The notes: generated by a model from the letters alone, not told the origin. Shown: positions 9,379 to 18,348, counted from the stretch's first letter. The stretch: DNA of 64,000 nucleotides from Methylovirgula sp. (GCF_037200945.1 NZ_JBBCGP010000001.1:186001-250000); one strand, 5' to 3'. A program made the numbers and translations.

Positions 9379-10449
9379 ATGAACTTATTGGAGAGCGTCG
9401 AACAGACGCTGGGCACGGCGCTCGGCCGCGGCAGCGCCGTTTGGCCGCCATCACACTTGTCGCTGGCTTTGCAGGGCGGCGGCTCGTTCGGTGCCTTCAC
9501 CTGGGGCGTGCTCGATCGCCTGCTCGAATCGGGTGATGTGGATTTCGATACCGTCAGCGGCACGTCGGCCGGTGCGGTGAACGCCGTGCTGCTGGCCGAT
9601 GGCCTCGCGGCGGGTGGCCGCGATGGCGCGCGCGAGAAGCTCACACATTTCTGGGAGCGGCTGAGTCGCAATGCCGCCTTCGGCCCCTTCGGATCGACGG
9701 CGCATTTCGCGCCCGGTGGCGCCGCGGGCACCTTCTCGGCCTGGGCGCGGCTGCTCTCGCCCTATCAATACAATCCGCTCGACGTGAATCCGCTGCGCAC
9801 GCTCCTCAACGAGGAGATCGATTTTGAGCGACTGAAAGTTTCGTCGCCAATCCGCCTGCTGATTGCGGCGACGCGCGTCTCGGACGGGCGCGCGCGCATT
9901 TTCGCCAATGCCGAGATCAACGCGGATGTCGTGCTCGCCTCGTCCTGTCTACCGCTCTTCCACCATGCGGTGACAATCGACGATATCGCGTATTGGGACG
10001 GCGGTTATTCCGCCAATCCGCCGCTTGTCGATCTCGTTTCTGCGAGCCAGGCGACAGATCTGCTGGTCGTGCGCATTACGCCCATGCTCAGCGCCGAAAC
10101 GCCGACGAGCTCGCGCGAAATCCTGCGCCGGCTTGATCAGATCACGTTCAACGCCTCGCTGCAGACCGAGTTGGAAACGCTGGAGCGGCAAATCGACCGC
10201 AGTCAGAAGCTTTCCGGCCTGCTGTCGAGCGAAAGCCGCAAATTGCGCCGTCTTGCGATCCATCAGATCTCGGCGGAGGAAGCCTTCGACGGCCTTGCCG
10301 ACGCAAACGCGACCAATCTCGACTGGAATTTCCTGACGACGTTGCGCGATCATGGCCGGGCTGCCGCGGCCGCATGGCTCGCCGGAAAAAAATCCAATAA
10401 CGTCGTGCCGCACGCCGCCGCGCCCCTCGAGGCCTCCTACGCGCCGTGA
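9379..10449 (+). CDS. Patatin-like phospholipase
   Basis: A 356-residue Ser-Asp dyad hydrolase. The oxyanion loop GGGSFG is at about residues 33-38, the nucleophile elbow GTSAG puts Ser at 63, and the catalytic Asp is in WDGGYS at about 207. There is no signal peptide, so it should act in the cytoplasm. Related alphaproteobacterial genes often neighbour polyhydroxybutyrate metabolism genes, but none is seen here. ATG at 9379 follows GGAG; a TTG at 9367 is the alternative. The C-terminal third is alpha-helical and of unknown role. Confidence 0.88.
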   Translation: MNLLESVEQTLGTALGRGSAVWPPSHLSLALQGGGSFGAFTWGVLDRLLESGDVDFDTVSGTSAGAVNAVLLADGLAAGGRDGAREKLTHFWERLSRNAAFGPFGSTAHFAPGGAAGTFSAWARLLSPYQYNPLDVNPLRTLLNEEIDFERLKVSSPIRLLIAATRVSDGRARIFANAEINADVVLASSCLPLFHHAVTIDDIAYWDGGYSANPPLVDLVSASQATDLLVVRITPMLSAETPTSSREILRRLDQITFNASLQTELETLERQIDRSQKLSGLLSSESRKLRRLAIHQISAEEAFDGLADANATNLDWNFLTTLRDHGRAAAAAWLAGKKSNNVVPHAAAPLEASYAP

Positions 10450-10531
10450 CGATTTAGACCAAGCGAAACGCCATCGCCCGCACTATATGAAGAACGCATG
10501 AAACCGGCGGCCTTTACCGCCGTGGCGAAAG

Positions 10532-11965
10532 ATGGCTGTGGACGTTTCTCTCTTTATCGACGGCGCATGGCGCCCGGGTGCGAGCGGTCGAACGCTCGAC
10601 GTGATCAATCCGGCAACGGAAGACGTGATCGGCACGGTCGCGCGTGCCGAGATCGCCGATCTCGACGCAGCGCTGGCGGCAGCCCAAAAAGGCTTTGCCG
10701 TGTGGCGTGCCATGTCGGCCTTCGAGCGCGGCAAAATCCTGCGTCGCGCGGCGGCACTCTTGCGCGAGCGGAGCGAAAAGATCGCGCTCATCATGACGCG
10801 CGAACAAGGCAAGCCAGTCAAGGAAGCCAAGGTCGAAATTAGCGTCGCCGCCGACACGCTCGATTGGTTTGCCGAAGAGGCGCGGCGCGCCTATGGCCGC
10901 GTCGTCCCGGCGCGTGCGCCAAACATCACCAATCTGGTTCTGAAAGAGCCTGTCGGCCCGGTCGCCGCGTTCACGCCGTGGAATTTTCCGATCAACCAGA
11001 TCGCGCGCAAGCTCGCCGCGGCGCTCGCGGCGGGCTGTTCGATCATCGTCAAAGCGCCGGAAGAAGCGCCGGGTTCTCCGGCTGAATTCATCCGCGCCCT
11101 CGCCGATGCCGGTGTGCCGGCTGGCGTCGTCAACCTCGTCTTCGGCGTACCGGCGGAAATTTCCGCGCATCTCATTCCGCATCCTTTGATCCGCAAGATT
11201 TCCTTCACCGGCTCCACGGCCGTCGGCAAGGAATTGGCGGCTCTCGCCGGCGCGCATATGAAACGCGCGACGATGGAACTTGGCGGCCACGCGCCCGCGA
11301 TTGTCTTCAACGATGCCGACATCGATGTCGCGTTGCGCGTTCTCGTGGCGCGCAAGTTCCGCAATGCCGGGCAGGCCTGCACGGCGCCGACACGCTTCCT
11401 TGTTCAACGCGACGTCTACCAAAATTTTCTGACGCGTTTCGTGGCGGCGACCAAGGCGCTGAAAATCGGCGACGGTCTCGATTCTGCGACCGATGTCGGC
11501 CCGCTCGCCAATCCGCGCCGCATTGCGGCGCTTGAAAGCTTCGTTGCCGATGCGGTCAAGAAGGGCGCCAAGCTCATCATTGGTGGGACGCGCCAGGGCC
11601 ACAAGGGCTATTTCTTCGCGCCGACAATCCTCGCGCATGTCCCAACCAATGCGCGGGCGATGAACGAGGAGCCGTTCGGCCCGATCGCACTCGTCAATTC
11701 GTTCGAGAGCTTCGACGAAGCAGTCACGGAAGCGAACCGGCTCGCCTACGGCCTGGCCTCCTATGCCTTCACCTCATCGGCAGCGACGGCCGACGCGCTG
11801 GCGCGCCAGATCGAGGCCGGCATGGTGGCGATCAACGATTCGCATCTGAGTTCGCCCGAATTGCCCATCGGCGGCGTCAAGGACAGCGGCTACGGCAGCG
11901 AGGGCGGCCCCGAGGCGATGGACGCCTATCTCGTCACCAAGCTTGTGACGCAGGCAGCGGGCTAA
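10532..11965 (+). CDS. gabD: NAD(P)-dependent succinate-semialdehyde dehydrogenase-like aldehyde dehydrogenase
   Basis: A 477-residue aldehyde dehydrogenase. It shows the substrate/cofactor signature PVGPVAAFTPWNFP, the cofactor-loop FTGSTAVGKEL, the catalytic Glu in MELGGHAP and the catalytic Cys in RNAGQACTAPTR. The sequence around the Cys and the overall length best fit the GabD/SSADH group, which oxidises succinate semialdehyde to succinate, but other small aldehydes are possible. It stands 82 bases after the patatin gene and has no gabT beside it. An intergenic palindromic repeat follows it. Confidence 0.85.
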   Translation: MAVDVSLFIDGAWRPGASGRTLDVINPATEDVIGTVARAEIADLDAALAAAQKGFAVWRAMSAFERGKILRRAAALLRERSEKIALIMTREQGKPVKEAKVEISVAADTLDWFAEEARRAYGRVVPARAPNITNLVLKEPVGPVAAFTPWNFPINQIARKLAAALAAGCSIIVKAPEEAPGSPAEFIRALADAGVPAGVVNLVFGVPAEISAHLIPHPLIRKISFTGSTAVGKELAALAGAHMKRATMELGGHAPAIVFNDADIDVALRVLVARKFRNAGQACTAPTRFLVQRDVYQNFLTRFVAATKALKIGDGLDSATDVGPLANPRRIAALESFVADAVKKGAKLIIGGTRQGHKGYFFAPTILAHVPTNARAMNEEPFGPIALVNSFESFDEAVTEANRLAYGLASYAFTSSAATADALARQIEAGMVAINDSHLSSPELPIGGVKDSGYGSEGGPEAMDAYLVTKLVTQAAG

Positions 11966-11968
11966 GCC

Positions 11969-12108
11969 CCGTCATTACGAGGCGCGCAAAGGCCTCGGCG
12001 TCATGGCCGGGCCTTGTCCCGGCAATCCACGCGGGTGACTCTGCCGCGTCACTGCAATCGTTATAGCAACGTCTCGGCATGGATGCCCGGCACAAGGCCG
12101 GCATGACG
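11969..12108. repeat. Palindromic intergenic repeat element
   Basis: A complex palindrome lies between two convergent genes. The outer arms read CGTCATGGCCGGGCCTTGTC near 12000 and the inverted partner (CACAAGGCCGGCATGACG) ends at 12108; a shorter CGTCATTACGAGGCG motif precedes it at about 11970. The composition and end motifs match the widespread non-coding palindromic repeats of Rhizobiales and related alphaproteobacteria. It may also act as a bidirectional transcription barrier, since genes on both sides end here. Confidence 0.6.
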
Positions 12109-12141
12109 TGCTCTGAACCGAACAGATCCTCCCGATGACGC

Positions 12142-12921
12142 TCAATAGCCTAACAGCTTGCACGAATGATCGAGCAGATTGGCGGCGTGTGCGAACCGCA
12201 GCTTGGCGATGTCCGCACGCCCGGCGAGCAGAACAAATCCCTTTTCGCCGCCACCAAAATCGGCACCAATCAGCGCCAATGTCTGGTCGCGCATGTCCTG
12301 CGCTGCGCCTGGTACGCCGGTCGCAAGCAGCTTGAACGGGTCTTCGGCCGCAAGATCCGTCGCCACGATGCGACGTGCAAGATAGGGCACACCGTGCAGT
12401 GGCACGGGAAATCTCGCCCAGATCGCGCCGACGTTGCCGATATATTTGACGAGCGCCGCATGCACATCGGGCTGAATGCAATCGATATGAATGTGCAATT
12501 GATCCTGACTGCGCGTGACCGCTGAATTGATGGCGAGCCCGATGTCATCCCAGGGAATTGCGCGCCACGCGGCTTTCTCGACATAGGCGCGCGCCTGCCA
12601 GGCCGACGCCCAGTAATTCGGCGCGCCCGGCAGCAGGAGACTCGGATCATCGATGCCGGAAATCTTGCGCGTCGGGATCAGCAGAAATTGCGTCTTGCCG
12701 ACCTGGTCCTTGTAGATGACGAAGCCACGCGCGATTCCCTGACCGAGCGCGACGAACGCGCAGGGCGCGGGATCGCCGTACGCTTGCTGGGACGGCACGC
12801 ATTCGTCATTGACATGATGCCAGAGATCATCGCGATGGTTGATCCGGTGCAGCCACCAGCACATGCCGCCACCTATCACGATGAGCAGGATGGCTCCCGC
12901 GACGAGCGCGGCGCACCGCAT
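12142..12921 (-). CDS. cdh: CDP-diacylglycerol diphosphatase (Cdh family)
   Basis: A 259-residue protein anchored by one N-terminal membrane segment (ALVAGAILLIVIGGGMCWW). It has the HIT-like core of the Cdh family: QFLLIPTRKISGIDDP early on and the histidine motif QLHIHIDCI in the middle. Cdh cleaves CDP-diacylglycerol to phosphatidate and CMP at the outer face of the inner membrane. Its start lies 3 bases after the stop of the secreted UbiC-like gene, so the two form an operon running from the MFS gene at 14820. Confidence 0.87.
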   Translation of the reverse strand: MRCAALVAGAILLIVIGGGMCWWLHRINHRDDLWHHVNDECVPSQQAYGDPAPCAFVALGQGIARGFVIYKDQVGKTQFLLIPTRKISGIDDPSLLLPGAPNYWASAWQARAYVEKAAWRAIPWDDIGLAINSAVTRSQDQLHIHIDCIQPDVHAALVKYIGNVGAIWARFPVPLHGVPYLARRIVATDLAAEDPFKLLATGVPGAAQDMRDQTLALIGADFGGGEKGFVLLAGRADIAKLRFAHAANLLDHSCKLLGY

Positions 12922-12924
12922 CGG

Positions 12925-13587
12925 TTACTCGCTATGGCGGAAATCGAGAACAGCGCTGGTATAATGCTCCTCGACCTCAGAAACCGGCTGGCCGTCGGCA
13001 GCGAACACAATCGCGTGATGCTCGAACAAAACCGGCGGAATCGCCAGGCTGGCGCTCGAATGATCGGCTGGCGGATTGACCTCCCAGCCGTCCGGCAACG
13101 GGCGCCACAAAAGATCGACGCCAATGGTCTGACGGCGCGGATGCAGGGGCATTATGGCGCGACCGAAGGGAATGTCGCTGGTTTCCAGCGCCTTTTCCAT
13201 CGCCGGCTGTAAACGGCTCGGCACATACCAATTATCGGCCTGCGACAGGACGTGATCGCCGCAAACGAGATCGACACGGCGATAGACCACAGGCTCGTTT
13301 GCCCCGATGTTGAGACGCTTGCGCTGCTCGGCCGTGATGGGCTTCTGGACGTCGCGGCGCAGTCGCGCATGGAGAACCGCGTCGGTGGCCATGTGATGCG
13401 TGCCGCACCAGGATTCGAGCGTTTTGGTCGCGCTGTTCGAAGCGAGCAAGGTCGCGTTCAGCGTTTCCATGAGCGCCCAAGCTTCGAGCCGACCACGGAA
13501 CGTGTCAGGCCACGCCTCCGACGCTTGCGCCGGTTTGCCCAGGGCGACGAGACCCAGAGCAGCAAAAATCGAAGCCTTCGCCTTCAT
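12925..13587 (-). CDS. Secreted chorismate lyase-like (UbiC-fold) protein
   Basis: 220 residues with an apparent signal peptide (KAKASIFAALGLVALG, cleavage near AQAS). The mature part has features of the UbiC/chorismate lyase-like fold: a mid-domain VVYRRVDLVCGDHVLSQADN, then IPFGRAIMPLHPRR and a closing EHHAIVFAADGQPVSEVEEH strand pair. UbiC itself is cytoplasmic, so an exported member next to Cdh probably has a different role, perhaps binding an envelope small molecule. A TTG at 13596 is an alternative start. The fold assignment is by eye and moderate. Confidence 0.6.
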   Translation of the reverse strand: MKAKASIFAALGLVALGKPAQASEAWPDTFRGRLEAWALMETLNATLLASNSATKTLESWCGTHHMATDAVLHARLRRDVQKPITAEQRKRLNIGANEPVVYRRVDLVCGDHVLSQADNWYVPSRLQPAMEKALETSDIPFGRAIMPLHPRRQTIGVDLLWRPLPDGWEVNPPADHSSASLAIPPVLFEHHAIVFAADGQPVSEVEEHYTSAVLDFRHSE

Positions 13588-13596
13588 GACCCGCAA

Positions 13597-14820
13597 TTAT
13601 TCCAATGTCTGGACATCACGCAAGGTGGGGAATAGCCGCATCCAAAGCAAGGCAATGCCGATCGAGGCGATTCCGCCCAGCAGAACCGCCGGCATCGCCC
13701 CGAGGAGCGCCGCCAAGGTGCCGCTCTCGAACTCGCCCAATTGATTCGAAGTGCCGATGAAAAGGTAGTTAACCGCGCCGACGCGGCCACGCATCGCATC
13801 CGGTGTCGCAAGCTGGACCAGCGACACGCGGATCACCACGCTCACCATATCGGCTGCGCCTGCCACCGCGAGCGCGATCAGCGAGAGCCAGAGCAGGTGT
13901 GACAGCGCAAAGACGATCGTCGCGAGGCCAAAACCGATGACCGCCTGAAACATGCGCAGCCCGGCCCGGCGCTTCAACGGATGATGCGCAAGATAGGTGG
14001 CCATGAGCAGCGCGCCGATGGCGGGCGCCGCGCGCAACACGCCGAGGCCCCACGGCCCCGTGTGCAGAATGTCCTTCGCATAGACCGGCAAAAGCGCGGT
14101 GGCGCCACCGAACAGAACGGTGAAAAGATCGAGCGAAATCGTCCCAAGGATCGCCGGATTGTCACGCACGAATTTGACGCCGTCGAAAAGGCCTTCGAGC
14201 GGCGCAGATGCCTTCGTCAGAATAGGCCGCTCAAGCTTGATCGCGCCGTTTGCGAGCGTCGCCAGAAGCCAAAGCACCGCTGCAACAGCGTAGGGCGCGC
14301 CGGGCGCCAGCGCATAGATGAAGCCGCCCAGCGCGGGCGCCCCGATCGAGGCCATCTGCATCGCGCCGCTCGACAGCGCAGCGCCCTTCTGCAGCGTGCC
14401 CTCGGGGACAACCGCCGGCAGGAGCGCGCCTTTCACCGGGCTTTCGAAGGCGTCAAAGATGCCGATGAGCACGACGGCGGCGAAAATCTCCGGCACTGTA
14501 AGCCACCCGCCAAAGCTGCCGACAGCAAGAAAGATCGCGATAAGGCCAGCACAGAATTGGCAAAGCTGGAGCACGCGCCGGCGGTCGTAGCGGTCGGCAG
14601 CATGGCCGGCCAAGAGCGTCAACAAAAGCACAGGTACGAATTGCGCGAGTCCGATAAGGCCGAGAGCGAGCGCGCTGCCGGTCAGTGTGTAGACCTGCCA
14701 ACCGACAGCGACGGCGGCGATCTGCGAGGCGGATTCCGTGAAACCCCGACCCAAAAAATAAAACAGAAAGGGCCGATGGCGCAGCAGGCCACCGGCCGTA
14801 TCGGATGCAATCGAAGACAT
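13597..14820 (-). CDS. MFS transporter (EntS-like, DHA3 type)
   Basis: A 407-residue major facilitator with about 12 membrane helices. The N-terminal half has FYFLGRGFTESASQIAAVAVGWQVYTLTGS and the loop 2-3 motif GHAADRYDRRR, both typical of the enterobactin-exporter-like group. It heads an operon with the secreted UbiC-like protein (10 bases downstream) and Cdh. The substrate is unknown; export of a small aromatic or lipid-related compound is conceivable given the neighbours. Confidence 0.87.
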   Translation of the reverse strand: MSSIASDTAGGLLRHRPFLFYFLGRGFTESASQIAAVAVGWQVYTLTGSALALGLIGLAQFVPVLLLTLLAGHAADRYDRRRVLQLCQFCAGLIAIFLAVGSFGGWLTVPEIFAAVVLIGIFDAFESPVKGALLPAVVPEGTLQKGAALSSGAMQMASIGAPALGGFIYALAPGAPYAVAAVLWLLATLANGAIKLERPILTKASAPLEGLFDGVKFVRDNPAILGTISLDLFTVLFGGATALLPVYAKDILHTGPWGLGVLRAAPAIGALLMATYLAHHPLKRRAGLRMFQAVIGFGLATIVFALSHLLWLSLIALAVAGAADMVSVVIRVSLVQLATPDAMRGRVGAVNYLFIGTSNQLGEFESGTLAALLGAMPAVLLGGIASIGIALLWMRLFPTLRDVQTLE

Positions 14821-14875
14821 GGCGCCTTATAGCGAGTGAAGGACAAGCGGCAAGTCCCGGATCAAGACCCGCCGG

Positions 14876-15349
14876 TCAGCGATCCTGACGAAAGTAAGGG
14901 AGGCCGCGAATTCTGATCATGACGATCGGATAGGTCATGAGGAGTGCGCCAAGGCCGAAGCTGACGATCACCGTACCAACATCGAGTAACCCTTGCGCAG
15001 CGGCGCGGGCGAAGCAGGCGATCCCGATGGGATAGAACAAGATGATCGCGGTGAAGAGGCCCGGCGAAAATCGTCCCTTCGTCAGGATGACCGGCAGGAC
15101 ATGGAATAACGTCGCATTGATCAGCATGAGCGCCGGAAAGGCCAAAGCCAGTGCCGGCGACGCAACGGCGAGATTTGGGGCAACGATGCCAAGAACGACA
15201 ACAACCGCGTTGGTGACATAGAAATCACCCCACTCGACTGGCAGGCCGATGACATGACGCGCCCAATCGCGCCAATTGAGCTGATATTCCTCCAAAATGT
15301 GCGCGGCATAGCAGCCCGTTGCGAGCCATAGCCAGGATGTGAGAGTCAT
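14876..15349 (-). CDS. HXXEE domain-containing membrane protein
   Basis: 157 residues with about four to five membrane helices. The name-giving motif is visible as AAHILEEYQLNW near the N-terminus, and a second conserved histidine lies in ATLFHVLPVI. This fits the HXXEE family (PF13787), a polytopic group of unknown function. It sits 9 bases after the start-side of the carbonic anhydrase gene's stop and is on the same strand, so the two could be co-transcribed. Confidence 0.8.
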   Translation of the reverse strand: MTLTSWLWLATGCYAAHILEEYQLNWRDWARHVIGLPVEWGDFYVTNAVVVVLGIVAPNLAVASPALALAFPALMLINATLFHVLPVILTKGRFSPGLFTAIILFYPIGIACFARAAAQGLLDVGTVIVSFGLGALLMTYPIVMIRIRGLPYFRQDR

Positions 15350-15358
15350 GCCTTTTCC

Positions 15359-16090
15359 TCAGGCGATGATCTCGACCTCGCCGCTCGCCAGCCTGTAGAT
15401 ACCGCCGACGATAGCGAGCTTCTTGTCCGCGACTGCGGCATCAAGAACCGGGCTGGCCGATTTCAACGCGGCCACGTTGCGGCGAACATTTTCTTCCGTC
15501 GCGTTCTCGAGAAGATCGCCGGTCCTGTCGAGAACCAGACGCACGGCTGGCGAGAGACTGGTGGTCAGATCTTGAATATGGCCGGGAAACGTCGCTTTGT
15601 CTTTGACCGCGGCGATCGCCGCCTTCACGGCGCCGCAAGCCTCATGGCCAAGAACCAAGATCAGCGGCGTGTTCAACACCGCGACGGCATATTCGAAACT
15701 CGCCAGATTATCGACATTGACGAAATTGCCGGCAACGCGAACGACGAAGAGATCACCGCGTGACGTGTCGAAGGCATATTCCGGCGCGATGCGCGAGTCG
15801 GCGCAAGAGAGAATTCCCGCGAATGGATTTTGGCCGCCGACAAGTGCTTCGCGTTCGGCGACGAAATCGTGCCGCTTTGCGACGCCACCGACATAACGTT
15901 TGTTGCCGGCCTCAAGCCGCGCGAGAGCTTCGTCCGGCGTAAGAACATTTTGCGGTTTCGGCGGCGGCGTGTCTTCGGCGGCAAGTGCCGGCACCGCGAA
16001 AGCGGCGCTGAAGGCGGCGCCAAGCGCGAGCACATCGCGGCGCGCGAAACTCAAATGTTGGTGTGTGAGAAAGCCGCAAGTTGCGCACAT
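15359..16090 (-). CDS. Beta-class carbonic anhydrase with Tat signal
   Basis: A 243-residue enzyme interconverting CO2 and bicarbonate. The zinc ligands are visible: Cys96 and the Asp-Arg pair in SCADSR, then His149 and Cys152 in GHEACGAV. The N-terminus has a twin-arginine motif (ARRDVLALGAAF) and a cleavage-like AALA, so the folded, metal-loaded enzyme is probably exported to the periplasm; most beta enzymes are cytoplasmic. It is followed by the HXXEE gene and preceded by an independent regulator gene. Confidence 0.92.
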   Translation of the reverse strand: MCATCGFLTHQHLSFARRDVLALGAAFSAAFAVPALAAEDTPPPKPQNVLTPDEALARLEAGNKRYVGGVAKRHDFVAEREALVGGQNPFAGILSCADSRIAPEYAFDTSRGDLFVVRVAGNFVNVDNLASFEYAVAVLNTPLILVLGHEACGAVKAAIAAVKDKATFPGHIQDLTTSLSPAVRLVLDRTGDLLENATEENVRRNVAALKSASPVLDAAVADKKLAIVGGIYRLASGEVEIIA

Positions 16091-16171
16091 GGTTCAATCT
16101 CCGGCCGCCACTGCAACTTTAGCATTGGCAATCCAAGTGCCGTCAAGGTCAGATCAGATCATCATCAGTGC

Positions 16172-17146
16172 TCAGTTCTCCAGCCACACATAGCGTTTCC
16201 GGTATTCGGCGGGCGTCACGCCGACGTGCCGCGAAAAGGCGCGACGCAACGTATCGGCATCCGCGAAGCCGCATTTTGCTGCGACCTGCTTCGGCGCCAC
16301 GCGACCGGATTCAAGCATTTGCCGCGCTGCATCAACGCGTATGCTTTCAACCCACGCCGCCGGCGTGACACCAACCTCGCTGTGGAACAAACGCGCGAAA
16401 TGGCGCGGACTGAGATCCGCCCGCTTCGCGAGAGCAGCGACATTATGATCCTTGGCGAGATTGGCGATAACCCAACGCTGAAGCTCCTGTAAGGCCGAAC
16501 GGCCCGCGGGAGCAGCTTCGCCTTTGCGGCTGAATTGACGCTGGCCGCCAGGTCGCTTGAAAAACATGACGAGCTGGCTCGCGACTTTCATTGCAATGTC
16601 GCGGCCCAGATCTTCCTCCACCAGAGCCAAGGCCAGATCGAGCCCCGCCGTCACACCGGCGGCGGTGCGCAAACGTCCGTCACGCAAATAGATCGCATCC
16701 TCATCCACGATGACCGACGGATAACGCGCCGCCAATCGGCCCGCCACAGCCCAATGTGTCGTGACGCGGCGCCCATCGAGCAGACCGGCGGCGGCAAGCA
16801 GAAAAGCCCCGCTGCACACGGAACCGTAGCGACGCGCGCCGGCCGTCACATCACGCAGCCAGGCGATCATCGCCGGATCGGCTGGCCTATCGGCGATATC
16901 CGGGCAACCCGCGACAAGCAAAGTGTGAATCTTTTCGTCGTGCCGCGCACCCATGACAGCATCCGGCATCAATCGAACGCCGGAGGAACTGCGGATTGGA
17001 GCTGCCTCAATGCCGACGACGAGCGGCCGATAGATAATCTTGCCCGTCTGGACATTGGCCTCAGCGAAAACGTCGAGCGGCCCGGAAACGTCCAGTAATT
17101 GGACCCCCGGCGGGGCAAGAATCGCGACGGTTCTGATGGCTGCCAT
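16172..17146 (-). CDS. GlxA family AraC-type transcriptional regulator
   Basis: 324 residues: an N-terminal DJ-1/PfpI-like domain (about 5-190, with the nucleophile-elbow-like SVCSGAFLLA) and a C-terminal AraC helix-turn-helix pair (about 225-320, with LAKRADLSPRHFARLF and the second helix region CGFADADTLRRAF). GlxA members often control catabolism of nitrogenous compounds. The gene is divergent from the HD-domain protein at 17255, which is therefore a likely target; a palindrome lies between them. Confidence 0.9.
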   Translation of the reverse strand: MAAIRTVAILAPPGVQLLDVSGPLDVFAEANVQTGKIIYRPLVVGIEAAPIRSSSGVRLMPDAVMGARHDEKIHTLLVAGCPDIADRPADPAMIAWLRDVTAGARRYGSVCSGAFLLAAAGLLDGRRVTTHWAVAGRLAARYPSVIVDEDAIYLRDGRLRTAAGVTAGLDLALALVEEDLGRDIAMKVASQLVMFFKRPGGQRQFSRKGEAAPAGRSALQELQRWVIANLAKDHNVAALAKRADLSPRHFARLFHSEVGVTPAAWVESIRVDAARQMLESGRVAPKQVAAKCGFADADTLRRAFSRHVGVTPAEYRKRYVWLEN

Positions 17147-17180
17147 GGATGTCAGTTTCAGTCGGGTTTTGGCAGAAATC

Positions 17181-17193
17181 GACGTGATACGTC
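17181..17193. promoter_or_regulatory. Possible operator palindrome between divergent genes
   Basis: GACGT-GAT-ACGTC is a perfect inverted repeat with five-base arms, placed in the 108-base gap between the GlxA-type regulator and the HD-domain gene. Its position makes it a candidate regulator site, but the arms are short and AraC-type proteins more often bind direct repeats. Confidence 0.3.
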
Positions 17194-17254
17194 AATTGCA
17201 GCCACGGTAGGCGCCTTTTATTTTGCTGGCAAGGCAAGTTAAAGGAGAGACGCT

Positions 17255-17896
17255 ATGACGCTCGATATCTCAGGCGTGCGCATACCCGACAGCAAATTGG
17301 CACGCGAAGTCACTGAACTGGTGCGGGATACCGCCTCGCCGCTTTTGTTTAATCACTCAAGCCGGGTCTATTATTTCGGCGCGCTCGCCGGCACACATCG
17401 CGGTCTCAGCTTCGACCCCGAGTTGCTTTATACAGGCGCCATGTTCCACGATATGGGGCTGACGGCGCAGCATAGCAGCGACCACGACCGTTTCGAAGTC
17501 GACGGCGCCAACGCTGCGCGGGATTTTCTAAAGCGCCATGGGCTCGCGCAAAGCGACATCGATACAGTCTGGACGGCCATCGCGCTGCATACGACGCCCG
17601 GCATCCCGCAATATATGCACCCCATCGTCGCGCTCGTGACGGCCGGTGTCGAAATGGATGTGCTCGGCCTGACCTATCCCGAATACAGCGACGTCGAGCG
17701 CGAAGCCGTCGTCCACGCGCATCGGCGCACCCCGCATTTCAAGGAAGACATCATCCAGGCCTTCTACGAAGGCATCAAGCACAAGCCGGAGACGACATTC
17801 GGCAATGTGAAAGCCGATGTGCTGGCGGACAAAGATCCGCATTTTCATCGCGGCAATTTCTGCAGCGTGATCCGCAATTCGCCCTGGAAAGGGTGA
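17255..17896 (+). CDS. HD-domain protein, cyanamide hydratase (Ddi2)-like
   Basis: 213 residues of a metal-dependent HD hydrolase fold. The first ligand is in NHSSRVYYFG, the HD pair in GAMFHDMGL, and the conserved block RFEVDGANAARDFL followed by AIALHTTPGI is characteristic of the Ddi2/cyanamide-hydratase-like subgroup. The substrate in bacteria is uncertain. AAAGGAGAG lies just upstream of the ATG. The divergent GlxA-type regulator may control it, which would fit a nitrile- or cyanamide-related compound as inducer. Confidence 0.85.
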   Translation: MTLDISGVRIPDSKLAREVTELVRDTASPLLFNHSSRVYYFGALAGTHRGLSFDPELLYTGAMFHDMGLTAQHSSDHDRFEVDGANAARDFLKRHGLAQSDIDTVWTAIALHTTPGIPQYMHPIVALVTAGVEMDVLGLTYPEYSDVEREAVVHAHRRTPHFKEDIIQAFYEGIKHKPETTFGNVKADVLADKDPHFHRGNFCSVIRNSPWKG

Positions 17897-17911
17897 GCCG
17901 CAGGGGCGCTT

Positions 17912-17940
17912 TAATTCGCAAACCTGAAATGCAGCACGTC
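17912..17940. repeat. 29-bp direct repeat, left copy (remnant of ychF 3' end)
   Basis: This stretch is identical over 29 bases to 19541-19569, which is the last part of ychF including its stop region. Read on the minus strand it encodes the YchF terminal residues LHFRFAN followed by TAA (17911-17913), while the working copy ends in TAG. It flanks the arsenic cassette on the left, like one half of a duplicated integration site. Confidence 0.85.
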
Positions 17941-17959
17941 ACTGCTTGACGTAAATTAT

Positions 17960-17983
17960 ATATTTCGATATTCGTCGAAGTAT
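17960..17983. promoter_or_regulatory. Probable ArsR operator overlapping arsR start
   Basis: An inverted repeat with nine-base arms (ATATTTCGA and TCGAAGTAT, one mismatch) overlaps the arsR ATG at 17982. A TTGACG at 17946-17951 could be the -35 box. The position fits autorepression by ArsR, relieved by arsenite. The transcript may be almost leaderless. Confidence 0.55.
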
Positions 17984-18329
17984 GGAATTAAATGATGCCG
18001 TTGCGACGCTTGCCGCCCTTGCGCAGGAAAGTCGTCTCGATGCGTTCCGCTTGCTGGTGCAGGCGGGGCCGGAGGGGATGCAAGCCGGGCAGATTGCGGC
18101 GGCGCTTGGCGTTCCGCCCAATACGCTCACCTTTCATTTCGATCGGTTGCGCATGGCGGGCCTGGTCAGCGTTCGGCGCGAAGGCCGCGCGATGATCTAC
18201 ACGGCGCATTTCACGACGATAAACGCGTTACTCGCTTATCTCACCGAGAATTGCTGCGGGGGCGTGCCTTGCACGCCGGCGCAAGTCTGCAAGCCCGCAT
18301 CCGGCAAACGTCACAAATCCCCCGCGTAA
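17982..18329 (+). CDS. arsR: ArsR family metalloregulator
   Basis: A 115-residue winged-helix repressor. The DNA-binding helix is visible in GQIAAALGVPPNTLTFHFDRL. The metal-sensing cysteines are C-terminal (TENCCGG, then CTPAQVC) rather than in the recognition helix, as in one subgroup of proteobacterial arsenite sensors. It opens the arsR-arsC-aquaglyceroporin cassette and likely represses it from the overlapping inverted repeat. The ATG has only a weak GAAG before it. Confidence 0.92.
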   Translation: MELNDAVATLAALAQESRLDAFRLLVQAGPEGMQAGQIAAALGVPPNTLTFHFDRLRMAGLVSVRREGRAMIYTAHFTTINALLAYLTENCCGGVPCTPAQVCKPASGKRHKSPA

Positions 18330-18348
18330 CCAGAGATCGAGCTTCACG

